Below are positions 41,714 through 49,347 of a DNA stretch of 64,000 nt, one piece after another (position 1 is the stretch's first letter; every line of letters starts with the position of its first letter). A model generated the notes under the pieces. That model had not been told where the DNA came from. It searched no databases and saw only the letters and a list, made by a program, of their open reading frames with translations. The translations under genes and the position numbers were made by a program. The DNA lies in the NCBI RefSeq assembly GCF_002858925.1, contig NZ_PJRS01000010.1, positions 1 to 64,000 of the forward strand. Reading direction: 5' to 3'. The DNA is from Caulobacter zeae. GTDB lineage: Bacteria; Pseudomonadota; Alphaproteobacteria; Caulobacterales; Caulobacteraceae.

Positions 41714-41830
41714 CCCTTCCCCCTCGATGGGGGAAGGGCTGGGGATGGGTGTGGCTACGACGGTTCAGGCAAGCGCGCGACGGCCAACGCCGCACCACCC
41801 CCACCCAACCCTCCCCCATCAAGGGGAGGG
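41714..41830. repeat. Paired C-rich palindromes, dispersed element copy 3
   Basis: CCCTTCCCCC-TCGAT-GGGGGAAGGG (41714-41738) and CCCTCCCC-CATCAA-GGGGAGGG (41809-41830) bracket about 70 bp between the toxin-antitoxin genes and the GntR gene. The design is related to copies 1 and 2, but the stem sequences differ. Confidence 0.65.
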
Positions 41831-41844
41831 CCAAGGCAAAGGCG

Positions 41845-42612
41845 CTAAGCCTCGACCGGCGGCCGCTGCACGGCCTCGGGCGTCACGCTCAACACCCGCA
41901 TCATGGCGGCCTTGGAAGCCTCGACGTCGCCGCTGGCGATGACGTCGGCGACCTCGCGGTGCTGCTCGATGTCGGCCATCAGTTCGGCCTCGGTGGCCCC
42001 GCCGAACGAAAACACCCAGAAGCGGGCGGCCTTGTGCTGCAAGGGGATCAGTATGCGGGCCAGGGCGAGGTTGCCCGAGGCGCGGGCGACGGCGGCGTGG
42101 AAGCGCTGGTCCATGGCCACCAGGGCCGGCAGGTCACGGGCCTTGGCGGCGGCTTCGGCGTCGTCGAACACGGCCTTGATGGCGGCGATGTCGGCCTTGG
42201 AGGCGTGGCGGGCGGCCAGGCCCGCGCAGTGCGGCTCGATCAGGGCCCGGGCCTCGTAACCCTGGCGCAGGTCGACGAGATCCAGCGGCGCCACCGTGGT
42301 GCCCGAGCGGGCGCGGCGGATCACCAGCCCCTCCAGAGCCAGGCGGCCCAGGGCGTCGCGCACCCCGGCCAGACCCGCACCGTAGCGGGCGGCCAGCGAC
42401 TGCTCGTCCAGACGCGCGCCCGGCGGCAGCTCGCCCAGGATCAGGTCGAGCAGGATCTTCTCGTAGACCTTGGCCTTCTGCAGGTCAGGCGACCAGTCCT
42501 CCAGGCCCGATGAGGAGCAGACGTCCAGCACCAGCATGCGCGAGCGCGCGCCGCCACCAGCGACGTTGTAGGGGGCGTCGTCAGGGGCCCGAGGGGGCGA
42601 AGGCTGGCGCAC
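41845..42612 (-). CDS. GntR family regulator, FCD (FadR-like) domain
   Basis: This 255-residue regulator has a winged helix (VYEKILLDLILGELPPGARLDEQSLAARYGAGLAGVRDALGRLALEGLVIRRARSGTTVAPLD) and a C-terminal FCD domain with the His/Asp metal-type pattern (DQRFHAAVARASGN, IEQHREVADVIASGD). The start is a GTG at 42612 with GGAG 7 nt upstream; an in-frame ATG at 42537 is an alternative. FCD regulators usually control uptake and breakdown of small acids or heterocycles. The catabolic operon downstream of the toxin-antitoxin pair is a candidate target. Confidence 0.85.
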   Translation of the reverse strand: MRQPSPPRAPDDAPYNVAGGGARSRMLVLDVCSSSGLEDWSPDLQKAKVYEKILLDLILGELPPGARLDEQSLAARYGAGLAGVRDALGRLALEGLVIRRARSGTTVAPLDLVDLRQGYEARALIEPHCAGLAARHASKADIAAIKAVFDDAEAAAKARDLPALVAMDQRFHAAVARASGNLALARILIPLQHKAARFWVFSFGGATEAELMADIEQHREVADVIASGDVEASKAAMMRVLSVTPEAVQRPPVEA

Positions 42613-42735
42613 GAAACCGCTCCGAAGGTTGTCCTCGGACTGATAGGTAGGCTGAAATGTCAGTTTCGCCTAGTGGCTTCGCGCCCGTAAGGGGTTGGGC
42701 CGGGGGGCGTCTGCGAGCCGAAAGGCGACGGGGCG

Positions 42736-42827
42736 AAACCTCGCCCTTCGACAGGCTCAGGGTGAGGTTTTCCAGCCCTGGGGCCGTCCATGATCCTCAT
42801 CCTGAGCTTGTCGAAGGACGAGGATCA
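42736..42827. repeat. 35-bp palindromic intergenic repeat, copies 2 and 3 (inverted pair)
   Basis: Copy 2 (42736-42770) and copy 3 (42791-42827) face each other 20 bp apart between the GntR and map genes. Both match the element at 13266-13300; copy 2 is its reverse complement with a few changes. The pair can form a long hairpin. Confidence 0.8.
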
Positions 42828-42841
42828 CGCACCGAAAGCAG

Positions 42842-43672
42842 TCAGGCGCCCTGCATCGGCGGCTGGAACAGGCCGGTGGGCGAGGCCGTGAAGATCTCGC
42901 AGCCGTCTTCCGTCACGCCGATCGAGTGCTCGCACTGGGCCGACAGCGACTTGTCTCGGGTCACGGCGGTCCAGCCGTCGCCCAGCACCTTCACCGCCGG
43001 CTTGCCCAGGTTCACCATCGGCTCGACGGTGAAGAACATGCCGGCCTTCAGCACCGCGCCCTGACCGGGACGGCCGAAGTGCAGGATGTTGGGGGCGTCG
43101 TGGAACACCTTGCCCAGGCCGTGGCCGCAGAAGTCGCGCACGACGCTGCAACGCTGGGCCTCGACATAGGACTGGATGGCGTGGCCGATGTCGCCCAGGG
43201 TCGCGCCGGGCTTCACGGCCGCCAGGCCGCGGGCCAGGCTTTCATAGGTGATGTCCACGAGGCGACGGGCGCGCGGGCCGACCTCGCCCACGCCGTACAT
43301 GCGCGAGGTGTCGCCGTGCCAGCCGTCGACGATGACGGTGACGTCGATATTGGCGATGTCGCCCTCGCGCAGGGTCCAGTCGCCCGGGATGCCATGGCAG
43401 ACCACGTGGTTGCGCGAGATGCAGACCGTCTTGGGATAGCCGCGATAGAACAGGCAGGCCGGCAGGGCGCCGTGGTCGAGGATGAACTCGCGGGCCAGCG
43501 CGTCGAGATGATCCGTCGACACGCCGGGCACGACGTGCGGGATCAGCATGTCAAGGCACTCGGCGGCGAGGCGACCGGCCTTGCGCATGCCCTCGAAGTC
43601 TTCGGGCTTGTGGATCTTGATCTGGCCCGTGCGGGTCTCGGTCTCGATCTCGAAGGCGTCGTCGAGGGTCAT
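42842..43672 (-). CDS. map: Methionine aminopeptidase, type I
   Basis: Map removes the initiator Met from nascent proteins with a di-metal centre. In this 276-residue protein the ligands are visible: the two Asp in NIDVTVIVDGWHGDTSRMYG, His in CGHGLGKVFHDAP, Glu in FFTVEPMVN and Glu in SAQCEHSIGVTEDG. The length suits a type I enzyme with a short N-terminal extension. It is monocistronic and lies next to sfsA on the same strand. Confidence 0.95.
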   Translation of the reverse strand: MTLDDAFEIETETRTGQIKIHKPEDFEGMRKAGRLAAECLDMLIPHVVPGVSTDHLDALAREFILDHGALPACLFYRGYPKTVCISRNHVVCHGIPGDWTLREGDIANIDVTVIVDGWHGDTSRMYGVGEVGPRARRLVDITYESLARGLAAVKPGATLGDIGHAIQSYVEAQRCSVVRDFCGHGLGKVFHDAPNILHFGRPGQGAVLKAGMFFTVEPMVNLGKPAVKVLGDGWTAVTRDKSLSAQCEHSIGVTEDGCEIFTASPTGLFQPPMQGA

Positions 43673-43814
43673 GGGCGTTCAATCTCAAACGGGGCGCGAC
43701 CACGAAGGCGCGCCGGAAACACTGGATGCCGGTCGGGCTTATGTCGCGACCATAGCATGAAATTTCAACTGGGGGCGCCGAGTGGCCCCTCCCCATCAAG
43801 GATGAGGGAGCGCC

Positions 43815-44528
43815 TCAGCGCCTCCACACGATCGGCCGCGCGATCCGAACCTCTTCAGCGCTCATCGCGCACGCCCAGACCATGACCTCCACCCCCGCCT
43901 CGGCGGCGACGTCGAGGCCGCGTGCGAAGGCTGGATCGAGCTCGCGGCAGGCCTGGAACGCTTCGCAGTCCTCGCGCTGCACTACGAACAGCGCCACGGC
44001 CCGATGGCCCTCGCGCACCTGGGCGGCGAGGTCCTCGAGGTGGCGGGTCGAGCGGGCGGCCTTGCAGTCGGGGAACTCCGCCAGGCCCGGGCTGCGGGAA
44101 AGGTGGACGTTCTTGACCTCCAGCCAGCACGGCGGCCGGTCGGGATCCGTGAGCAGAAAGTCGACGCGGCTGGCGGCGGCGTATTTCACCTCGGGGCGGA
44201 TCGAGGCGTAGCCGGTCAGCTCCGGGATCACCCCGCCGACCAGGGCCTCGGCCACCAGCTTGTTGGGCAGCAGGGTGTTGATCCCCACCAGGCCCGTCCC
44301 GTCGGGACCGGCGGCCTCGACCAGTTGCAGCGTCCAGGCCAGCTTGCGCTTGGGATCGTCGGAGTGAGAGACCCACGCCCCCTGCCCCGGCAGGTTCACG
44401 CCCAGCATGGCGCCGGAGTTGGGGCAGTGGGCGGTGATCTCGCGGCCGTCGTCCAGCACCAGGTCGCAGAAGAACCGCTTGTAGCGCTGGACGATGAGAC
44501 CGCGGGTCAGCGGTTGCGGAAGACGCAC
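43815..44528 (-). CDS. sfsA: SfsA family DNA/RNA-binding nuclease-like protein
   Basis: This 237-residue protein matches Sfs[43 protein letters not shown] (OB-like N-terminal part) and the PD-(D/E)xK-like core [12 protein letters not shown] with [13 protein letters not shown]. SfsA was first described as a sugar-fermentation stimulator; its actual role may be nucleic-acid cleavage. It is followed upstream on the same strand by a small secreted-protein gene. Confidence 0.92.
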   Translation of the reverse strand: MRLPQPLTRGLIVQRYKRFFCDLVLDDGREITAHCPNSGAMLGVNLPGQGAWVSHSDDPKRKLAWTLQLVEAAGPDGTGLVGINTLLPNKLVAEALVGGVIPELTGYASIRPEVKYAAASRVDFLLTDPDRPPCWLEVKNVHLSRSPGLAEFPDCKAARSTRHLEDLAAQVREGHRAVALFVVQREDCEAFQACRELDPAFARGLDVAAEAGVEVMVWACAMSAEEVRIARPIVWRR

Positions 44529-44541
44529 GACGTCGAAGGCG

Positions 44542-44841
44542 TCAGTTCGCCGAGCCGCCGTCGGGCGCGTCGGTGCTGTTGGGCGCGCGACCGTCGAGCA
44601 GGGTGCGGGCGGCCTCCTTGTCGGTGTCGCGCTGGGCGGCCGTGGTGCAGACCCGCACCGGACGGTTGCTGCCGACGACGCGCTCGCGGCGGCAGACGAC
44701 GCCGGGGTCCTTCTTCTTCTCGGCCTTCTTGTCGGCGGCGGCGGTCGGCGCGGCGGCGTCCATAGGCGCGGCGGTCTGGGCGGCGGCCGAGCCGGCCACG
44801 GCGATGGAGATCAGGGCGGAAACGACGAAGGCGCGCATCAC
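44542..44841 (-). CDS. Small secreted protein with CRRERVVGS motif, function unknown
   Basis: This 99-residue protein has a signal peptide (about residues 1-22, AAAQ), an Ala/Lys spacer with KKAEKKKDP, and a short core [18 protein letters not shown] with two cysteines. That core (C-x-R-x3-[VT]-G-S-R-...-R-x-C) is widespread in small Caulobacterales and sphingomonad periplasmic proteins of unknown function. It lies 14 nt before sfsA, so the two are probably cotranscribed. Confidence 0.75.
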   Translation of the reverse strand: MMRAFVVSALISIAVAGSAAAQTAAPMDAAAPTAAADKKAEKKKDPGVVCRRERVVGSNRPVRVCTTAAQRDTDKEAARTLLDGRAPNSTDAPDGGSAN

Positions 44842-45013
44842 GGCTCAATGGTTAAGCTGAAAGATGCAGCGATAAGCTGTCACGCTGACCCGGGTGTCAA
44901 TCGAGGGTTGGGCGCGCCCGGCCAGGATTGCCATCAGGATTGATTGCACGACGCCGTTGCCGCCCGGCCGGCCTGGCCTTAAGTCCTGATGTCGACAACC
45001 GGGAGCCAAGCGT

Positions 45014-45775
45014 ATGACGGCCAGCAAGGATCGAGTGACGGCGGCGGTGCTGATCATCGGCGATGAGATCCTGTCGGGCCGCACCCAGGACGTGAACCTC
45101 AACGCCATCGCCAGGTACCTGGCGACCTACGGCGTGGACCTTTGCGAGGCGCGGGTGGTCCCCGACGTCGAGCAGGAGATCGTCGATGCGGTCAACGCCC
45201 TGCGGACCAAGTACGACTACCTGGTCACCACCGGCGGCATCGGCCCCACGCACGACGACATCACCGCCGATTCGGTGGCCAAGGCCTTCGGAGTCACGGC
45301 GCCCGAGCATCCCGAGATCATGGCCATGCTGCGCGAGCGCTGGGGCGAGCCCAACGCCGCGCGCCGCCGCATGGCCCACGTGCCCGAAGGCGGCAGCCTG
45401 GTGAAGAACCCGGTGCAGGGCCCGCCCGGCTTCCAGAAGGACAACGTCTTTGTGCTGGCCGGCGTGCCGGCGATCATGCGCGGCATGCTCGACGACGTGG
45501 GGCCGCGCCTGCGCACCGGCGCCGTGGTGGTGGCCACGACGGTGCGCGTCACCGGCGCCGGCGAGGGCACGATCGCCGCCCCGCTGGAGGCCGTCGCCAA
45601 GGCCTATCCGGACCTGTCGATCGGCAGCTATCCGTTCTTCGCCCCGCCGGACGTCTACGGCGCCAGCCTGGTGATCCGCGGCCGCGATCCGGCGCAGGTG
45701 GAGGCCGCCGCCGTCGAGCTGGAAAAGACCCTGGCCGACCTGGGCGTCACCAACGTCGAACGGCTGGAGGCCTGA
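45014..45775 (+). CDS. Competence/damage-inducible protein A, MoaB/Mog-type domain only
   Basis: This 253-residue protein carries the N-terminal CinA domain of the molybdopterin-binding fold (AAVLIIGDEILSGRTQDVNLNAIARYL, VTTGGIGPTHDDITADSVAKAFG) and the short C-terminal extension (KAYPDLSIGSYPFF, VIRGRDPAQVEAAAVEL). It lacks the second CinA deamidase domain, which is usual for this short type. The role may be NMN/ADP-ribose pyrophosphate cleavage, as in CinA proteins. It is monocistronic. Confidence 0.88.
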   Translation: MTASKDRVTAAVLIIGDEILSGRTQDVNLNAIARYLATYGVDLCEARVVPDVEQEIVDAVNALRTKYDYLVTTGGIGPTHDDITADSVAKAFGVTAPEHPEIMAMLRERWGEPNAARRRMAHVPEGGSLVKNPVQGPPGFQKDNVFVLAGVPAIMRGMLDDVGPRLRTGAVVVATTVRVTGAGEGTIAAPLEAVAKAYPDLSIGSYPFFAPPDVYGASLVIRGRDPAQVEAAAVELEKTLADLGVTNVERLEA

Positions 45776-45783
45776 TCCCAGGC

Positions 45784-46158
45784 CTAATCCTCGTCGGCCG
45801 CCAGCAGCGACTGGGCCAGGCCCAGCAGCGCCCGCTGGGTCTTGGGGCCGGCGGCGGCGTAGGCGTGCAGCAGGTCCAGCGCGCCGGGCAGGGTCAGCGC
45901 CGCCAGCATGGCCGAATCCTCGCCCGATGGCGCGTCCTCGCCGACCAGGGCGGCCACCGTCGTCTCCAGGCGGCCGGCGATGCGCACCAGCATCGAGGCC
46001 GAAACGCGATTCTCGCCCCGCTCGTATTTCTGGATCTGCTGGAAGGTCAGGCCCAGCGCCGCGGCCAGGTCGTCCTGGCTGACCTTCAGATAACGACGAC
46101 GAATACGGATGCGGGTTCCGACCGCAAGGTCGATGGGATCCGGGCCGGTTGTCGTCAT
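45784..46158 (-). CDS. Xre-type helix-turn-helix regulator
   Basis: This 124-residue protein has an N-terminal Cro/CI helix-turn-helix ([51 protein letters not shown], about residues 14-63). The [16 protein letters not shown] signature is common to a Caulobacter family of small regulators. The C-terminal 50 residues form a helical tail. It is divergent from the LuxR-like HTH gene at 46264; the 105-bp gap may hold shared operators. Its target is unknown. Confidence 0.88.
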   Translation of the reverse strand: MTTTGPDPIDLAVGTRIRIRRRYLKVSQDDLAAALGLTFQQIQKYERGENRVSASMLVRIAGRLETTVAALVGEDAPSGEDSAMLAALTLPGALDLLHAYAAAGPKTQRALLGLAQSLLAADED

Positions 46159-46263
46159 CGATATTGTCCGAAGCTCACAGAACTCGGCTATCTATCGACG
46201 TAGCCGTCACCGGCCGCAACGCACCTCCCTCTTAGATCGAGTAGTTTCCTTCCGCTCGCCCTC

Positions 46264-47103
46264 ATGCCCGACACGCCCCACATCGCCGCCGGCCTCGAAC
46301 TGTTGACCAAGCGCGAACGGGAAGCCCTTCGCCTCGTCAGCGAACACAGGCTTTCCAAGGAAATCGGCCCGCTGATGGGGGTTTCCAAGTCGCGCGCCGA
46401 CGCCCTGGTGGAAAGCGCCTGCCGCAAGCTGGGCGTCAACGGCCGGCGGGCCGCCGCCCGTGTTCTGAGCGAGCACGAGCGAGTCGCCGGCGCCGTGGGA
46501 TTCGCCCCCGGCGACTATGGGATTCAATCCCACCCCGATCCAATCGGACTGGCGGGCGCCCCGCCCTCCTCGCCACCGTCGGCCTCGCAATCAACCGAGG
46601 CCTTCGACCCCAGTGAAAGAGTTTCCCGACAACACCATCCCGCCGCCGGCGGACACGACCAGCCTGCAGGAGCACCGACTGGGCCTGCTGGTCTGGAAGG
46701 CCCGCCAGATCCGCCAGGCGGTGACCGCCTTCGAACAAGCCTGGCCGCCCCTGCCGCCGGAACCGGCGGTCCCGGTCTTCGGCTGGTCGCAGCTGCAACG
46801 CCAGCTGACCGACCTGGCCCCGCCGGAACTCCAGCCGCTGGTGGCGGACCTCGTCTCGGCGATCCGCAAGGAATCGGCGGCCAAGCCGGCCGAGATGGTG
46901 CTGAGGGAGATCCTGACCATCACCGCCACGGTGCTGGACGATGGCTTCCGCGAGAAATACGCGGAGGATCCGACCATGCTCTGACCCCCGCCTTCCGCCT
47001 CCTGGCCGTCCTGGCCATCGCGCTCGGCTTCGCCATGCTGATCGGCGGGCTGCTCAGCGCCCGCCAGGTGGTCGAGCTCTTCCAGAACCTGCGCCACGGC
47101 TGA
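46264..47103 (+). CDS. LuxR-type HTH protein with open frame to a C-terminal membrane helix
   Basis: The frame is open for 279 codons, but only its ends look coding. Residues 1 to about 90 form a LuxR/sigma4-type helix-turn-helix (LLTKREREALRLVSEHRLSKEIGPLMGVSKSRADALVESACRKLGV). Residues about 242-279 form a membrane helix and short tail (LLAVLAIALGFAMLIGGLLSARQVVELF). The middle, about residues 117-239, has poor codon character, and the other frame there is strongly coding (46613-46984). So the real HTH gene may end near 46610 through a lost stop. Alternatively the region hides a nested gene or two compensating frameshifts. The 5' half is reliable. Confidence 0.5.
   Translation: MPDTPHIAAGLELLTKREREALRLVSEHRLSKEIGPLMGVSKSRADALVESACRKLGVNGRRAAARVLSEHERVAGAVGFAPGDYGIQSHPDPIGLAGAPPSSPPSASQSTEAFDPSERVSRQHHPAAGGHDQPAGAPTGPAGLEGPPDPPGGDRLRTSLAAPAAGTGGPGLRLVAAATPADRPGPAGTPAAGGGPRLGDPQGIGGQAGRDGAEGDPDHHRHGAGRWLPREIRGGSDHALTPAFRLLAVLAIALGFAMLIGGLLSARQVVELFQNLRHG
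46613..46984 (+). CDS. Protein of unknown function in the alternate frame
   Basis: A GTG start at 46613 gives 123 residues in the plus-one frame of the surrounding open frame. The third codon positions are consistently G or C, as in real genes here. It is helical, with Trp/Leu-rich segments (LGLLVWKARQIRQAVTAFEQAW, LQRQLTDLAPPELQPLVADLVSAIRKE) and an acidic C-terminus. Its stop at 46982-46984 is followed directly by the membrane-helix stretch of the other frame. I do not recognise a family. Confidence 0.55.
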   Translation: MKEFPDNTIPPPADTTSLQEHRLGLLVWKARQIRQAVTAFEQAWPPLPPEPAVPVFGWSQLQRQLTDLAPPELQPLVADLVSAIRKESAAKPAEMVLREILTITATVLDDGFREKYAEDPTML

Positions 47104-47197
47104 GGCCGCCTTCCCCCAGGAGGCGCCCGCCGGCGCCTTCGATCACCGTCCGGACAGCGCCTGCCGGAGCGCCGGACTTCCGAGGGGACACCGCTTC

Positions 47198-47545
47198 ATG
47201 AACCGCCGCATCGTCGCCGAGCACCTGGCCTCCCGCCTGTTCACCGCTGAGGAGGCCGTGGACAACACCCTGGCCGCCATGGGCGAGCTGATCGCCGCCA
47301 TGCCCCGCGCCCGCCTGCAGGCCAGGGTCGCCGCCGGGGTCGGCCAGCAGGCCGTCGACCACGTGATGGAGGCCGCCTCGGGCCTGGCCGACGTCCGCCG
47401 CTCGCTGATCGCCGCCCACGGCGCCCTGGCCGACGCCAAGGACCAAATCGGCCTGCGCCGGGTCACCCTGGTCGGCGGCGGCGACAAGGAGGAGGACGGC
47501 GATCCCACCCGCACCGGCTTCCTGGAGGTGGTGAAGTCGGCCTGA
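47198..47545 (+). CDS. Helical protein of unknown function
   Basis: This 115-residue protein is predicted all-helical (AEHLASRLFTAEEAVDNTLAAMGELIAAMPRARLQARVAAGVGQQAVDHVMEAASGLADVRRSLIAAHGALADAKDQIGLRRVTL). It has no Cys and no signal peptide. The pattern resembles small Caulobacter proteins that accompany the HTH genes upstream. AGGGGACACCGCTTC precedes the ATG. Its function is unknown. Confidence 0.65.
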   Translation: MNRRIVAEHLASRLFTAEEAVDNTLAAMGELIAAMPRARLQARVAAGVGQQAVDHVMEAASGLADVRRSLIAAHGALADAKDQIGLRRVTLVGGGDKEEDGDPTRTGFLEVVKSA

Positions 47546-47631
47546 CCGCCGCCTTCGTCGGTTACCCGACGCCTCTTTCGACCCGCGCGATTCGTCGCGA
47601 CAATGGCCCCCGGACACTGTTCGGGGGCCTC

Positions 47632-48072
47632 ATGTTCAGCATCCTGCCGACCCAGCTCGGCGCCGGCGCGATGTTCGTGGTCTGCGGCGCAGCGCTGTGG
47701 ATGGGCGGCCGGCTCGAGCGCGTTCTGGCCATCGCCACCATGCTGGCCTGGGTCGGCTCGGCCCTGGCCGAGATCGAGGACAAGAGCCTCACCCAGTGGG
47801 GCATCTTCGCCATCGACCTGGTCTATCTCAGCGTGCTGGTCGGCCTGACCCTGTTCGACCGCCGGATCTGGCTGCTGTTCATGACCGCCTTCCAGCTGCT
47901 GATCGTGCTGACCCACGTCGCCTTCGCGCTGGACCGCTCGCTGCGCCAGTGGGGCTTCTTCTCGGCCTACTACCTGTGGAGCTACGCCGAGCTGGTGGCG
48001 TTCGCCGTGGGGCTGGCGGCGCTGGCGTGGCGGCGGCGCAGGGCGCGCGCCAAGGGGCGCAGGGTCGGGTGA
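47632..48072 (+). CDS. Four-helix inner-membrane protein, function unknown
   Basis: This 146-residue protein has about four hydrophobic helices (residues about 5-25, 30-47, 60-78, 80-98), an AEIEDKSLTQWGIFAIDLVYLS loop and a very basic C-terminus (RRRRARAKGRRVG). The ATG at 47632 follows closely on a GGGGCC stretch without a good ribosome-binding site. No family is recognised. The next gene begins after an AT-rich promoter-like gap. Confidence 0.65.
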   Translation: MFSILPTQLGAGAMFVVCGAALWMGGRLERVLAIATMLAWVGSALAEIEDKSLTQWGIFAIDLVYLSVLVGLTLFDRRIWLLFMTAFQLLIVLTHVAFALDRSLRQWGFFSAYYLWSYAELVAFAVGLAALAWRRRRARAKGRRVG

Positions 48073-48146
48073 CGCCGCCGTTGCAATACAATTTATATTG
48101 GAGTAAATAGCGATAAAATCATAAGTTGCAATTAGGGAGTCGCTCA

Positions 48147-48656
48147 ATGATCAAGCGCACCGCTGTTGCTTCTGTTTTGTCGCTGGTCGCAGCGAGTCTG
48201 GCCTTGCCAGCCCCGGCGGCGACGTTCACGCCGGACTTCCCACCCAATGTGAGGATCACCGGGCGACTGACGATCGACCAAGGCGGCCCCGTCACGTGCG
48301 ACGTCACGCTGGACGGCTACATCATGTTCGGCGGCAGCATGATGCAGATCACCAACGGCTCGTTCACAGCGGGCGATTGGCAATGCGGCTGGCTGGTGCA
48401 GCCGACGTCGTTTCCCTGGACGGTCATGCCCAACAACTATGGCCCATGGCCCACGGCCACCATTCAAGGCATGGGCGTGAATACGATCCTGGGGAACTGC
48501 AGCGGCTTCGTGACGGTCAAGTGGGTGAACAGCCCCTCATGGAACGCCGGCATGGATTTCTGGGGCCAGGCCTCCTCGGGTTCGCCTTACACCTGCTTCT
48601 ACGACGGCATGCTGTCGGTGACGAACTACAGCTCGACCCCCATCACCATCCAATAG
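48147..48656 (+). CDS. Secreted protein, tandem paralogue 1 (PraB-like)
   Basis: This 169-residue protein has a signal peptide (about residues 1-24, LPAPA). A compact beta-rich domain has three paired cysteines (VTCDVTLDG, WQCGWLV, GNCSGFVTVKW, TCFYDG). It shares its whole plan with the gene at 48751, including G-x-L-x-I-[DE]-Q, G-D-W-x-C-G-W-L-V and N-T-I-L-G-x-C-S-G. The architecture recalls the alkane-oxidation activator PraB family, but I make that link with low confidence. The ATG at 48147 has AGGGAG 7 nt upstream. The AT-rich 80-bp promoter region before it stands out from its surroundings. Confidence 0.65.
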   Translation: MIKRTAVASVLSLVAASLALPAPAATFTPDFPPNVRITGRLTIDQGGPVTCDVTLDGYIMFGGSMMQITNGSFTAGDWQCGWLVQPTSFPWTVMPNNYGPWPTATIQGMGVNTILGNCSGFVTVKWVNSPSWNAGMDFWGQASSGSPYTCFYDGMLSVTNYSSTPITIQ

Positions 48657-48750
48657 CTCGAATAAGGTCCGCCCGACGAAGCGCCAGTAGGGGGCGGCGG
48701 CAGAACTCTGGAGACCGCGACAGGCGGAAAGCAATCTGGGAGGCGCCATC

Positions 48751-49239
48751 ATGCCTAAAGCCGTGACTTTCCTGTGCGCCGCCGCCCTGGCGGCGGCGAT
48801 CCCCGCCGCGTCGGCGACCGCGGCGATCTTCACCCCCAATCCGCAGAACCCGGTGGCGTTCGGCGGCGATCTCGCCATCGAGCAGAACGGCTTCACGATC
48901 ACCTGCCGGGTCTGGCTGGGCGGGAAGGTCGTGGCAGGCGGCTCTCAGGTGGAAATCACCGACGCCAGCTTCTCCGAGGGCGACTGGCGCTGTGGCTGGC
49001 TCGTGACCCCGACCGGGCTCCCCGGGGCCGTCTATCCCCTCTCGACGTACCAGGTGCTGTTCTATGGCTTCAGCTTCAACACGATCCTCGGATCCTGCAG
49101 CGGCTCGGTCGTGGCCATCTGGACCCAGCCCAGCGGCTACGGCCAGGCGTTATTCAACGACACGATCATCCCCGGCACGCCGGGCAACTGCACCGTCTAC
49201 GGGGTTCTCCATACGGCCCCGACGCTGACGGTCTTCTGA
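48751..49239 (+). CDS. Secreted protein, tandem paralogue 2 (PraB-like)
   Basis: This 162-residue paralogue of the preceding gene has a signal peptide (about residues 1-25) and the same cysteine pairs (FTITCRVWLGG, WRCGWLVTP, LGSCSGSVVAIW, GNCTVYG). GGGAGGCGCCATC precedes the ATG, an independent ribosome-binding site. It ends 15 nt before the tRNA-Leu fragment that marks the prophage border, so the pair is the last chromosomal unit. The two probably act together in the periplasm or at the surface. Confidence 0.65.
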   Translation: MPKAVTFLCAAALAAAIPAASATAAIFTPNPQNPVAFGGDLAIEQNGFTITCRVWLGGKVVAGGSQVEITDASFSEGDWRCGWLVTPTGLPGAVYPLSTYQVLFYGFSFNTILGSCSGSVVAIWTQPSGYGQALFNDTIIPGTPGNCTVYGVLHTAPTLTVF

Positions 49240-49254
49240 TCCTGGGAGCGGCCG

Positions 49255-49309
49255 TGGTGCGGGCAGCCGGGGTCGAACCGGCAAGGCCTTGCGGCCGGCG
49301 GATTTTAAG
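49255..49309 (-). mobile_element. tRNA-Leu(UAA) 3' fragment: prophage attachment site (attL or attR)
   Basis: Read on the minus strand, this is the last 55 nt of a tRNA-Leu: CTTAAAATCC (anticodon loop with UAA), the variable arm, the T arm GCCGGTTCGACCCCGGC, then the acceptor GCCCGC and ACCA. The 5' half of the tRNA is absent: beyond 49309 the sequence diverges inside the anticodon arm. This is what integration into a tRNA 3' end leaves at one element border, the intact gene being at the other (outside the window). The tyrosine integrase lies 1 kb inside. Confidence 0.85.
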
Positions 49310-49347
49310 AGCGATACGCCTCGAATAAAATCAGCGCGTTATCCGGC

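Noticed and set aside
49255..49309. Complete tRNA gene
   Set aside because: Only the anticodon loop to the CCA end is present; the D arm and 5' acceptor strand are missing.
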